A DNA stretch of 64,000 nucleotides from Montifringilla adamsi (Eukaryota; Chordata; Aves; Passeriformes; Passeridae). Below the pieces are notes generated by a model. The model was not told the origin of the DNA and ran no database searches. It worked only from the letters and a program-made list of their open reading frames with translations. A program made the translations under genes and the position numbers. Below are positions 32,201 through 45,700 of the stretch, piece by piece; position 1 is the first letter of the stretch; the number at the start of each line of letters is the position of its first letter. The stretch lies in assembly GCA_017590115.1 (NCBI GenBank), contig JAGGNK010007115.1, forward strand, positions 2,636,804 through 2,700,803, written 5' to 3'.

Positions 32201-35200
32201 GCAAGATCTTCCTGAATGGAAACAAGAGCTTCACTACTATGGTCTGGGGCACTGCCGGTCTCCTCCACCTTGGCTAATTCCTGGCACGGCACCATTTGGA
32301 CATGGCTCCCATCCCAAGACATCTGGGTTCTTTCTGAAGCATCTTTTTGTATTTCAAGTGCTTCAGAAATCTGGTGCATAACTCTGTCAAACTCAGGAGT
32401 CCTGTACGCTTTGATAATCTCCTCCAACATGCATTTGTGCTGCTGCAGAGCTGTTTTGGTATTATGGAGTTCCTCTTCAATTGCTTTTAACCTCTGATGA
32501 AAAGATTCTCTCATTTTCTCTGCAACAAACCCAAGTTCTGCCTTGATCAATGTAGCATCTGCTACAGCACTGAGAAAACATGGGGAAATGCCCAAACTTG
32601 TTTCTGTTTCACCCTCAGCTTCTCCTTCTCTAGTGCTCAAGTGTGCTCTCAGCTCCTCCACCTGGCTCCAAAACTCCCCTTCCAGCAGCAGCTTTTTAGA
32701 CAGGACGCTGGCCAAATCATTGGCTGTATGAGAAACACTTGCTGGCTCCAACAAAACTACCTCGGCCGTTCCCTGGATCTCTCTCAGAAGCTGGGCTATC
32801 TCAGAGCTTGCATTTTTCAAAGACTCTGCTATTTGGTTGATGAGAGAGGCCTCAAATGCCATCCTCTCAGAAAGCCACCTCAGCTGGCCAGTGTCAAACA
32901 CATCTGCTTGCTGCTCCTTGCAGACGTGCTCCTCTTCTCCCAAATCCCCTCCTTCTGGAGCGGGGCTCTCCGTGGTGAGGCTTTCACTCTGCTGATGCTC
33001 CGATGGGACTGGCGCTCCGCTCAGGGCTTGGATTGCGTTTGATAAAGTTGCTTCCATGCTAGACAAAGTAACAAGGAACAAATCACCCTCTTTATCCTTG
33101 TCTGATTTGGGCAAGGATCTTAGCTGCTCCCTGCACTTCTCTAAGCAAGTCAGCGCTTGATCGTTTTTCATCTGGAAACCTCCCAGCTCGCTGACGTGAC
33201 TTTCTATGAGCTTGAACTTTTCCTGCCTCTCGCTCTCCAGCTGTGAGATCAAAGCATTGACTTGGGACAAGCTGGTCTGAAGCTGCTCCCGCAGCTGGGA
33301 CTCCGTGCTGGCCCACTGATGGTGGAGGGCGATGAGCGTCTCTTGGTTATGGCCGTGCTGGCTTTCAAGCTTCATCGTCACATCTTTGAGCTTTTCCTCT
33401 GTAATATACAGTTTGGTTTCCAGGGAATGGATGATGGAGAGATAAGTCTCAGAATCGCTGGTCCCTGATGAGGGGTAACCCAGAGCTGGCTCTGAGGACA
33501 TGCTTTCTTCAGACAGAGATCTGTCCTGGCTTGTGTCTGAAGAGGTACTGCTTGTCCAGTTTTTCTCTGATCCATCTGGATGGATGTATTTTTGACACTG
33601 GATGCTTGAAAAACGGATCCTTTGCCTCTTGGCCCCCATGATTCCTACGTCAGGCTTTGCTAAAGCTTTCTGAACCAACTCTTGGTCCTGGAGCTCTACA
33701 ACTTTAGATGGGGAGCCAAATTCCTCCACTTGCCTCTGACTGGTCTCAAGAACCTCATCCTCCTCCTCCTTCAGTGCATAAGTCAGAGCTGGAAGGACAT
33801 CCTGAGTTTGCAGAGCCTGCCCCAGTTGGGATGGATGACTTTCATCCGCCTCAAGACTTGGGCCAAGGTCTTCTGCCTCCTCAGCACATGGACCTGTGCC
33901 CACACTAGCTAATTTCTTTAAAGCCTCCTCCTTGGCCTTTAGCTTTACTTTAGTCTCCTCTAAACTGCTATCTAAAGCAACCACTTTAACCAAAGCCTCA
34001 CTGAGATCTTGATCTTTCTTCTCCACAATTCTCAAGTGCATTTCCTTAACGTGTCTCAGCTCTTCTTCTTTCTCTTTCAGCACCTCCTGCACCCCCCGGA
34101 ACTGATCCGACACCTCCTCGAACGACTGCTCCAGATTGTGGTAGTTGGTCTCTTCCATTTTCAACTTTGCTTGTAGCTTTGCAACTTCGTTATCCGACTC
34201 GGCCACCTGATTCATGAGCTCATGGAACCGGCACTTGATCTGATCCCTCTCTCTTTCGAGCTCCTTGATGTGCTCGGCAAGTTTTTGGATGCTTGCCTCC
34301 TTCATGGCCAGCTGCTCCTCCAGCTGGTGGACGAGCTTGCTGCCTTCGAACTTGGCGCTCAACTTCTCCTTCTGCAGAATCTCCATTTGCTGCTCGCTGT
34401 TCTGCAGCTGATTCTCGTACTCGTTGGCCTTGTCCTCCACCTCCTTCAGGCTCCGTATCAAAACCTGCTTCTCCCTCTCGCAGCTCTCCAGCAAAGCCTC
34501 ATAGTTCTTCTGCAGCTTCTCCTCCATGAGGACCCGTGCCTGCTCGCTGGCATTCAGCTGCCCGCTGAGGTCCGTGATCCTGTCCTGGAGCCGCTGCACT
34601 TCCTTCTGGTGGTCCCGCTGCAGAGCCTGCTGCATCTCCAGGTCCCGCAGCTCCTGGGTCTTCTCCAGCAGCAGAGCCTCCGCGCTCTTCAGCTTCTGCT
34701 CGCTGGCCTTCAGCTGGGAGCTGAGCGCAGCCTCGCCGTGCTGCCACTCCTCCAGCTGCTCTTTGGCTTTCTCCTTCTCGCTCCTCAGGTCGCTCTTGAG
34801 CTTGGCCAGGGTCTGCTCCTTGATGGCGAGCTCGGCCGCCGCGTTACTGAGCCTCGCCTGCAGGCTCTGAATCTCGGCCTCGTGGTGCCGGATCACGTCC
34901 TTGGCCTCGGCGTAGCTGCGCTTCAGCGACTGAATCTGCTGATTGATCACCTCTTGACGCTGGCATTGGGCTTCCAGCTCGCTTTGGAGGTCTTGGTTGA
35001 CTTTGTGGAGCCTCTGCCAGGCACCTGATGGCGAGGCGGCTACCTCGGTCTTAAAAAAATTGATTAAATACTAGATTAGTAACACTCTTGGCTCTCCCTT
35101 CTGAGTGTCACACCTCTGGCCAGGCAGGCCGTGGAAAAGCTCCTCACAGCGACTTGGCTGCTACCCACTGCTCCAATTGGGATGATTTGTTCCTGGCACA

Positions 35201-38200
35201 ATTTGGTTTGTTTAACCAACTTTTTTTTTTTTTTTTTTTAATGAGCGACAACTGCTTTCCAGTAACAGAAAACACTGACCACAACATCAAAACAGCTGTA
35301 CAGTTAACAGGCTAAATGGAAAAAAAAAATAAACCCAAACTCAAACAGAATCAAAAAAACAATGAAAAAGAAACACCAGCAGTAAAACAGAGACAGACAG
35401 ACAAAAGAAAAATGCCAAGGATGATGAGGAGGAGGAGATGGAACAAAGTGGAGGAGAAAGGAACTGCTTTTTTTTAGCAAGTTTGTTTGTTTGTTCGTGA
35501 AACAAAAAGTGCACAGTTCAGGTAATACAGTCCACCGACCAAAAGCAACAACAGAAAGTGAGGTGACAGCAAATGACATCACATCCCACCCAAACACGGG
35601 GCGACAGGCCAGCCATTGTGGTGGAGATGTCATTTCTGCGCCTGCCAAACAGGACTGAGTGGCTGCTCATCGTTTTAGAGAGGTGCTGTTATGCTAAAGC
35701 TTAGGGCTAGGGAGGATCTAATATCTCTACCTGCAAAATAAAATAAACCAACAAAGGACAAAATAAAAAGCCCGACAAATGGAGGGAAGGAAAAGGTGTG
35801 ATGAGAACGTAAAAATGAAAGAAACCAACCTTTGTGAGATTCAAACCAAAGCAATGGAGCATGCAAAGAGAAAACTCACAGAAAGCGTCATGCAAAAGGC
35901 GACAGAAATTATGTATCTTAAAAAAAAATACACAGACAGGAAGAGGTGAGAGAAGCACAGCGTTAAGCCTAGGAATTTGGCCTGCCTTGCTGTACTCTGG
36001 TTGCTGATTAAGGAAAGCCCACAGATGTGACACTCAGTTATGTTAAGTTAAATTTCATGCTTTACACCAAAAACATGCAAGAATATCCGTCTGGGACAGG
36101 TTAGTACGTGCCCCCTCCCACCCACATGGCCAGAGAGGGGGATGTCCCCAGCCCATTTGCCAGGAGCAGGAGCTCCTGGTGTTTCTCCCAGTAGGGATCA
36201 AGGTTAGGGTGCCCCATCCCAAGGAAGCTCAGAGCAAGAGAAGGGTTACTCGAGGCCAGAGAGGCTTCAGTGCACGGCACATGCATTAGAGGGTGGCTCA
36301 GCACTGCTTCATGGAACAGGCAGTGCATGGGGGTCCCTGAGGGGCTGGTCAGGCTGCCAAGGAGGGGCTGGTGCCTCCCAGGCAGCTCAGGAGGGATGGG
36401 CTTGGCAGCAGTCAGGTTTCTCTATCAGCCCTCCTAACAGACAATGCAGGAACCTCCCCAAAATCAGGCATGATTGGGGGCAGGGATGAAATTCAGAGGG
36501 GTTGTCCAAAAAAATGCTGTGATGTTTGTCTGCAGTCTGGGGCTGCAGAATTCCCGCAGTGTCTCCACTCTCTCCACCCCAGCAGGGTTTGGTGGGGTTA
36601 CTCCCTTCTACAACAGGACTTTAATCCCTCTGGTTCCCAGGAAACACAAGGGAAATCCCCAGAACAATTAGATTGGAGCAGGCAAAAACCTCCAACCTTT
36701 CCAAAAACCCTCTCCAACTTCCAGGTCCAAGTCTGGGTCACTTCTCTCTGCAGCTCAGCCTCTCTGCAGGCTTCCCCTCTTGCCACCCCTCCTTGTATCG
36801 AGGCACTGTGGCCAACTTCAATCTGACGGTGGATTCAGCATCCAGCTTTTATCCCCATTCCCTGATTTTTCCAGGCTCCAGGCAAAGGGAGGTCAGACAC
36901 CTCTGCCCCAGGGAAGTGGGACTTAGTTACTCTTCCAGCTCTGCCAAGTGAAAATGGAACTCCTCCAAGCAGGCACTGTCAGCTCGGAGACTCCAGAAAT
37001 GAATTAATTACTCCTCCTGGGAGATCATGGGCAAGAAAGGCAAGATGTCCCCCTCCCTGGGCTGGCTCCCAGTGCAACTTCTTCAGGGAAAATTTTCCTG
37101 TGAGAAATAAGGATGCAAGGTTTGGCATTGACACTGGGTTTTGCTGCCACGGGAGCACAGCGTGCGGCAGCGCGCGGCCACTTTGATCCACAGCCAGTTT
37201 GGTCAAGTAGATTTGAGCAGGTCAAAATGCTGACCCTGCACAGAACAAGACTATGGACCCCTGAGAGCAGCCACAAGCTGCCCTGCTGGTGCCACAGCTT
37301 CCCCTGGGCGTGGATGTTCTCAGAGGAAGGGCTGCAAAAAACCTGCTTTGTTTGGATGAGGCAAGGAAAGGTTTTCCCAAAGACCATCCTGTTTCTTTTG
37401 TCAGATCCTCCAAAACTAATTTCAATTTTTGCTGAGGAATCTTGTGACAGCAGAAACCATCAAAGTGACCCAAGAAAACAGGTCATCCCAGTGCAAATCC
37501 CACTCTGGCTGCAGAGAATGTGACCAGGAGATACATCTGAGTGTCCTGTGTTTGCCCATGTAACAGGCAGACAAAATCCCCAGCCAGGAACAACTGGTGG
37601 GCTACAGGATGCTTGGAAAGCCTTGTGTGCACTCCACTGCCTGAGGGGAGAATCTGGAGCACAGAAAGGGGGAAACAGCTGTTGCAAAGGCAAACACAGT
37701 ATGGGATGGATCAGAGGTGGACTTTGCTGAAGCCCCATCTGTCCGGCTCTGTTTTGTTTTCCCTTGGGAATGCTAACAGGTAATGCTACCTTCTATTCCA
37801 TCCCGGGTCAGACGTTTCCATAAGCAGATGACTCTGGCAATGCTAAAGAATTAGCCACATTTGCAAAAAGGTCAAATCTCTCGGAGCTCAGTGGTGGTCA
37901 CCCAGGATGTCCCCACGAACACCGCAGACAGAAGCCCACCAGGGATCCCTCGGGCACAGGGAAGATGGATCTCCACCTCCTCCCTGCTCTCCTACCTGCA
38001 ACACGTAGCCCTCCCGGGCACTCTGCTCCCGGCCCAGAGCCACTTTCAGCTGATCCTGCAGGTGCCGGTTCTGCTCCAGGAGCTCCAGGGCCTCCTTCTG
38101 CTTCTGCTCCAGCTGGAGGGACATGAACAGAGACAGCGTCCAGGGAGTGGGCAGGGGATCAGCCATAAGGAACAAGTGGCTCAGAGGGGACACAGAGCAG

Positions 38201-41200
38201 AATTAACGGAGCTTTTGATGGCACCACTGCTCTGCTCTGCTCTGGGACCTGGATTTCATTTTGCCAGCAAAAATCCCTCCCCTCTGAAAGAACTTATTTA
38301 TGTAATAGTGTAATTCGTAAAGCTCACTACAGCAAAGGATGAACGGTACCAGCTCATGCCAGGCACAACCCTGGCAAATCCCAGCCCAGTTCAGCTCAGT
38401 GATATTCCTGGTTACTCCGTAAGAAAAGGTTACCCTTTTCATTCCCACTAATACACCTTAATCCCAACTAACAACAATCTTTATTATCCCAGGCAGGGAA
38501 CTCTTCCAAGTGAGCTGAGTCTCCTCCATTCTTTTCCAAAAATCTTAAGACTACTTGATGTAGGGTCCACAAAAAGGGAACCTTTGTGGTGTGTGCTCAG
38601 CTCATGGCAGTTTATAAATGCAGACCCAAGTCTGTATAGCTGCAGAGGCACAGAAGATTAGGAATTTGTAGTCTGGTTGACACACTTTGATTGTACTCAT
38701 TTTGTCAGAGACAGGCTGGCTACAACCACCACAAATCAGGCTGTGCTGGCTGGGAGGGGTAAGGAAATACCAGGCCATAAGAACAGCCCTTTATGCAACT
38801 GTGAGAAACTTGAAAGCTGCTGGCAGGGCAAACAGGAATGGATGCAGATCTGTGCCCTGCCAGCTCCCCAGGTAACCTACAGCATCCCTGCTAGCTGCTA
38901 CTATGAAGGAGGAGTATTTACAGCTATTTTTAAGCCTATATCACGCTCCCTATAGTCACCCCAGTGGCCTGAAGGCCATTCTGGCAGGCAGCCTGCACCC
39001 TACACACCCCTTTACCTCCTTCTCCAGCAGCGTGGTCAGGTGCTGCTTCGTCAGCCCCTCTTCCCGGTCCTCGGCGTGGGCGAGGTGCAGGGGCGTGATG
39101 GGGATCTGCTTCTCCTCCCGCAGCGGGGTGGTCTCCACCTGGTGCCAGCGCTGCTCGATCTCCACGTGGACGTTCTGTGGTTTGATGTCTGCTGGGACAG
39201 GCAGGATCCTGTCCACCTCCATCCTCAGCGCCTCTTCTGACCCTGCCCCGTCCACGGCATCGATCATCTCGAAGCGCTTGCGCCGTTCCTCCCGTCGCCG
39301 GGCCCGCTCCCGCTCCAGCTCTCCGGGGTCGGCGTCGGCAGCTCCGCTGTCCCTGGGGAAGGCGGCCGAGCCGCTACTGGAGGAGTCTGCAGCGTTCGCA
39401 CGCTCTTGCACCAGGGCCTGCTGGATGGGGCGGAATTCAGCCCAGTCAAACGTCTTGGAGCGTCCTTCTCGCCGGCGTTCCCGGGCACGGCTCCGCTTCT
39501 GCTCCGTGTCCAGCTCGGCTTGTTCCGCATCTGGCTTCTCGCTTGGCTTCGGACCAGTCTCGAAGGAAGAGCCTGTTTTGCTTTTCTCTTCCGGCAGCGA
39601 GCTGTGAGGACAGAGAGAGGGTGAAGGAAAGTGTCAGTGGGTGCTGGAGGCAGCCAGGCGCTCCCATGCATGCCTCCTAGAGCCGGGTGGAAAAGGGCTG
39701 CTGGAAGCCCAAGCCAATGCCACGTGGGTGCCCCCTGCCCCTCCATCTCCCCTCGCTCCTCAGGTGCAGGAGCTGTGGATGTGCTGGTGTGCAAAGCCTT
39801 GGTGCAAGCAGCCCCAGCTGCTCCTGGGACACCCTGGCACCTGGAGAGTGGCTGATCCCAACCTTCTTCCTCCTCGGCAGCCACACTGTGAGGCCAGTGA
39901 CCATGAGCAAGCAGCAACCCATGGCTGAGGCAGCAACCCCAAATTGTGCTGTCAGAGGTTCCAACAGCCCCTCCAGCCCCCAGGCTGTGGGGCTCCATGC
40001 ACACCCCAGTTGGCATGGCCATAGTCACGAGCTTGTGGGAAAGATGCCACCAATCCCACCAAAACCAGGCTGGCTTCGGAGCTGTGGGGTGGAGAAGCAC
40101 AGAGCAGCAATGAGAGTCTTGGGAAACAAGGCTAAGGCTCCCCTTCAGCTTGGAAAAGTATTAATGGGTCCATAACTTCTCTGTGCCACTATCTGCACTG
40201 AAGGCACAGACCTCCCCAGGGCACCCAGACCCACAGGCAGCACGGGCAGCCCCCTGGCACTGGGCAGGGGTGAGTGCAACAAAGAGAGCGCATTACTCAA
40301 CACATCACAGAAATCACTGAAAATGCCAATTTCTCAAGCAAGGAATGACTTTCAGTGCTGAGTTAGAGGGTGGTGGGTTGAGGGGAGAGACATACTCATC
40401 AAGCAGGGAAAGTTAATAGGGGAAGGCAATACCATTTCTAACCTACAGACCATAATGCAGTATCAGCTTATTAAATACGGACATGCCAGCCCTGCAACAT
40501 GCAGATCAAAATTAAACCAGAAAACAGCAGTATGCTACGTCTGTGGAGGAAACCTGTCCCAAGGGAGTAGTAGGCACTTGCTGAACTCTCTTTGCTACCC
40601 AAAGCTCCAAAAGCTGCCTCCCAAGGCACAGTCCTGCTGCTCAGGCTGACTCCTGGCTCTCCCTGCTTCCAATATAACCACAGCATCCCCAACCTCCAGC
40701 AGGGACTCAACAAGCTTTGTGCAAGAGCTGGAAAGCAGCTCACTGGGCCCTCCACTACAGTCTCTGACCCATGGGACCACATGCATGGGGACTGCCGTGA
40801 TCAGGAACAGCAGCAGCAGCAGCAGCATCACGGCTTCTCCCACCTCAGAAACACACCCCAGCCCCCAGCCAAGAACCTCATGTTTGTGCATATGCCCAAA
40901 ACAAAGGATGGAGCAGAAGACATGGCTCTGTGTGGGCTAGTATCTTCCGATGCACTGTCATCCAGCAGCAAACCACAGGCTCAGCAGAGCTGGGTTTTGA
41001 GAGACTCTGGCAGTTACAGGCTAAAACCAGCTCAGAGATAATTCCTTCTTCAGTGCTGTCACTTGCAGCTAATAAAATAAACCCAGAAGGCACAATGATG
41101 AAATGTCACTGTTCCTCACCCATGATACTGCATGACTCCAAAGCCAGGCTCTCAATCTGGAGTCAGTTAGTGATTACAGCTGCATTTTAAAGTAAAGCAG

Positions 41201-42673
41201 GGATGAGACTGAGTCTTAAAATGGAGAAGAGCATCAGGAAAGAAATGGGGGTCCTGAGGCCCGCCATATGGTGTTGGGACACAGATATTTTGCTGCTCTA
41301 AATCCCACGTGGAACAATCTTGGCATTTCTAGAGGTGACATCTCTCACGAGCTCATTTCTCCTCTGCTGCTTTCCAAAGGGCACAGGATGTGGGTCAGGG
41401 AGCAGAGGGATGGCCGCTGGGAACGAAGTGAAGACACTCAGAAGGTTGACCCAAAGTTTCTCATTTCATCTCCTGCAAGTGCCCCACGGCTATTAGTTCT
41501 GCTCAATCACTTCACATCTTCTCCACCACAGAGAAATTAATTCATATCACACAGGAAGGAGTGATCTTTGCCTCCCAATGGTATTTATAGGTTAAAATAA
41601 AAAGGTTTTTTTTAACAGGGGTGGGTGTGGGAGTGGTGCAAGCTGAGCACGCTGTGGCAAGAAGAGCACAAAGGTTGCAGGGAACTGGGGTGCACTGGGG
41701 AACTCAGCCTCACAAGGGCTGTGAGCTCAACGTGGATCCAGTTCTGAAGCAGCCACTTTTGGTAATGGGGATATTTTCTATTTGCCCCATCATCATCATC
41801 AGACTGTAATTAATGCCTCTGCAGATTGCATGGCACTGCTGAGGACAGGGAGCAGTGCAGCATCTGCTGCCTATGCCAGGTGCTGACACATGCAGCAATG
41901 TAAACCATCATTAGGGCTCAAGAAACCAAGACAAGGAGTGTTTGGCTGGGTGGAGCCACGGCAGCAGGTCAATGAGACACAGCTAAGGGCTGCAGGAGTG
42001 TGTGGGACCCTCCTCAGGGGAGGGTGAGCACTGCTGCCCTCCCAGCACACTGAGCACAACACCCTGCCACTCTGCCAATGCCTAGCACCCCTCCATGCTG
42101 AGCCTTGGGCAGTTTGTCCTTCCAGCAGCCCCCTTCACCCACTGCTTCCCTGGTGCAGAATGCAATCCCAAAGCCGGGTGGGATGGGCTGGGATACCCCA
42201 CGCTGCTGCCAAGGGCTGCCAGACAGGCACCAGTGAACACAGCCCTGCTGCACACACAGAGCAGGACTCCAGCAACATGACTAACCCACAGCACCAACTC
42301 GGTGGGAAACCACAGAAGCACACACACATCATTCCCTTTTCCCAGCTCAGGACTGGTTCACGGTCTGTCTGTGCAGTGTAACAAGTTACTGCCCAACAGG
42401 GACCTGCGCCTGGACCCTCTCAGAGGGAAAGCCAAGTGAAACCACTCTGTGTGGGCTTGGAGCAGGTGCAGACAGTGAGCACTGCAGGGTTATCGTGCTG
42501 CAGTAACCTGTGAGCAACCATTAATACATCTGGCTCTTTAAAGGCAGAGAGGTCCCCTCAAATTTCCTTGGTCTTCATCTTCGTATCTAGTCACATCGGA
42601 AGATACCAGTGTGGGGAAATCAAGGGTCAAGACCAGGTTGCTTCTTCCCTTCTCTCTGGTTTTTATTTAAAGG

Positions 42674-42711
<38 letters not shown>

Positions 42712-45700
42712 AAAGGGGGAAGAAAAGAATGAAAAATAAATGGAAACTGCAGGACTTCCCATCCGAGGTGCAGAAAAGGAGGAGCATGCAGTGAATCACA
42801 AGATATACAAACCACAGAACGTTAATACAGGAGAGAACACAGTTTTCCAACCTGGGCTTCAGCACGGATAGTTTCAAAGAGAAGTTTTTCCTGGGATTGC
42901 ATGGAAATCAAACATACACAGGAGTGAGGAGAAAGGCGGCTTCCCTGAGACCCCTGTGAAATCCACCAGAGCTCGGGCACGGCTGGGAAAACAATGGCTG
43001 AGGGCAAAGCAGGATGGGGAAGGAGAAGATGGAGCATCTCCAGGTCAACAGCACTGGGTGAGAAGAGCCATTCCATCAACACAGGAACAAGCCTGGCAAA
43101 ACCCTGCTGGCTGCAGCTACAGTAAGGAGACTGAGTTAGTGATGTAGCTGTGTCCACACAGCCTGTAAGAAGTGGCCTGTGTGAGTGTGGCCAGCACAGA
43201 CAGCTGTGAGGAGGCCAAACAGCCTGTACACACAGCCAGAAGCGTCCACAGAAGGTACTCTGTGACGCAGGAGGTCCCCTTCCTCTGGCACTGATGCAGG
43301 AGGAGACACCAGCATTACTACAGCTTAAGGGGGATGAGCTGCAGCAGCCTTCTGGAAGATCAGAAGAGGGAAGATGATTTCCTGGCTGGAGTTTAAAATA
43401 GATCAGAGCCAAACAGTTTCTAAACTGAACCCTGGACTCCTGCTGCTGTGACCCATAGAGGGGCTGGGCAGCTCCTGCTGAACAGTAGCCAGAGGAAAGG
43501 GTGAACCCAGCACAACTGAATCCAAGTGGTTTCACAATACCTGGTAGGAATCCAGAGGAGCCTTGATATAGGAACAGTATTTCATAGTCCTATGCACAAA
43601 TTAAAACCACATTTTCAACCCTCTTTGAAATCTGCACGTGTAAGAATAACTCAGCATATCAGTGTCCCCACAATGTGAATCCAAATTAAGCTCAGAGAGA
43701 TGTGAGAAAAAGCTGCAGCTTCCAGGAACAGACAGGCTCAGAAAGAGGAAAGAAAAAGGATGAGGGATGAGTTACTCCTGCACAGCAAACCACACAGCTG
43801 CAGGGGCTGCTACAGCCCCCCCTTACCTTGTTACATCAGGAGCAGTGGTGGGGCGAACGTGTTTCATGATGGTCTGGATCCAGTTGCGGCGGATGCCCGA
43901 CGTCATGGCAGAGAGGGTGAACTCCCCTTCCTTTGTCTACAGAAAGACAGAGAACAGCTCAGAGCAGGTGATTGCACACACCAGCAGCTTCCCAACTCCC
44001 CAAGACCACCCTGCACTCATCCCCAAGCCCCCAGTGCTAGGGCACTGCTTGCTAGCCACACAGAGTCAAACCCAGCCCCACTGTCCCCCAGCACACTCCC
44101 AGTGGGAATTAGCATTTCCCAGCAATCAGGCTGATCTTGCCATAGGTGAGACTCTAAGGCTGTGACAAAACCTTCCCTTTCCCCTTCCTTTTCTGACAGT
44201 CAAAAAACTGGCCCTCAAACCCAAGTCCACAGCTCTCTGGAGCACTGTGTGGGGATGCTGAGCAGCCTCTCTTGGGTGTCTGGGGAGATGTTCCCCTTGT
44301 CACAGACAAGCATCCCCATCAGCTGTCCTGCAGGTGGACTCTTCCTCCTCCCCACATTTCCCTTACATGGATCTGGAAGCCGTAGTTCCTCTGAACTGGG
44401 TACTCAGTGACATCATAGCATGTGGATAAATCGATTTCTCCATCCAGGTCAGCTGCCTGCAGAGGGAAGAGGTAAAATAAGCCACAAAGCTTTGCAGCCC
44501 CAAAGTATGGTGGGCTTGCAGGGAAGCACAGCAGGCCCCTGAGAAGCACAAAGCCCTGAAGGGGCCCCAGGACTTCGGAATCTGGGAATGGGAGCACTGA
44601 GGGAGGCCAAATCCATTTGGGAGCACCAGTAGCTGCCCTGTAATGGGCTGAGCACTGACAGAAGACACTTACCTCCTCTGCCACTGAATCCCGGTAGTAT
44701 CTCAGGCTCTGGTCAGTCAGCACAAACCAGTGCTTCTTCCACTAGGAAACAACAAAGATGGAGCAGTTACAATCCTGCTCCTTCCCCACCACCATATTCA
44801 TGGCTGCTTGTCACAGGTCGACTGGCAGAGCCACCCTGCAGGAGGCAGCTCGATGTCTGTCCCTCCCAGCTCCACACATGGCCACTCCATGGGAAAGGGG
44901 AGACCCAAAGAGGCAGCAGTGCAAGGAACAGTGATGGTTTGCTGCCACCCTGCAGAATACCAGATGCTGCATGTGACAGTGACACCATGAGAGCCACGGG
45001 GCAGTCACAGCCTCCCCATTAGCTCCATTTCAAGATAAGGCTTTTAGGGACTGCACTTAAAGCCTTTTTAGCACAAAAAAGGTGGTAAAACATTCATGTT
45101 TTATCTACAGCGCCTAGAAATTGAGTTGGGAGTCTATTCCTAGCCCTGTCTCTATACAAATCTGCCTCTTGAATGCTTCCAGCACAGGCTCACCTGAGGC
45201 AGCTTTCAGTCAATAAAGCACTCGCTCCAGCTGCCAATTCCCCTTTGGCTGTCTATGGATGTGTCCCTGGACCCAGGGGTACCCACAGCAGAGCCTGGGC
45301 CACCCACAGCCACAGGCAAACTGCCCTCATTTTCCCTGACAGCTTAGTAGGTGGGAAGAAAATCCAGGGAAGGGGTGGTTTGCAAACAGCCAGGGCCATC
45401 CATGCTGCCTCAGCATCAGTGCCCACTCCTAAGGCTCCAATAGAGCAGAACATCCTGCATCCCTTTGGGAATTAACAGCAGGAAAGTGGCACCAGCTGCT
45501 GCCCTCAGAGCCATTTATTTATTTATTTATTGCCATTTCCCTGGCACTCAGGAGACTTTACCTGAGCCTCATTTCTGACACCAAAGAGGTCGCTGGATCG
45601 CAAGGGAGACAGAGTAATAAATAGGGAACAGGAACATGAAACCAGTGCTGTCATCCAAGCTGCCCTGCCTCCCTAGAAACCCACAATATGATATCCACCT

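Noticed and set aside
34222..35028. 268-codon leucine-rich plus-strand frame
   Set aside because: Same antisense effect over the start of the giant exon.
35222..35240. T homopolymer upstream of the giant MPRIP exon
   Set aside because: On the MPRIP strand it is an A run nearly 200 bases before the acceptor, so it cannot serve as its pyrimidine tract. An ordinary simple repeat.
40806..40828. Short CAG/AGC trinucleotide run
   Set aside because: Six or so units in an intron; too short and too common to be notable.
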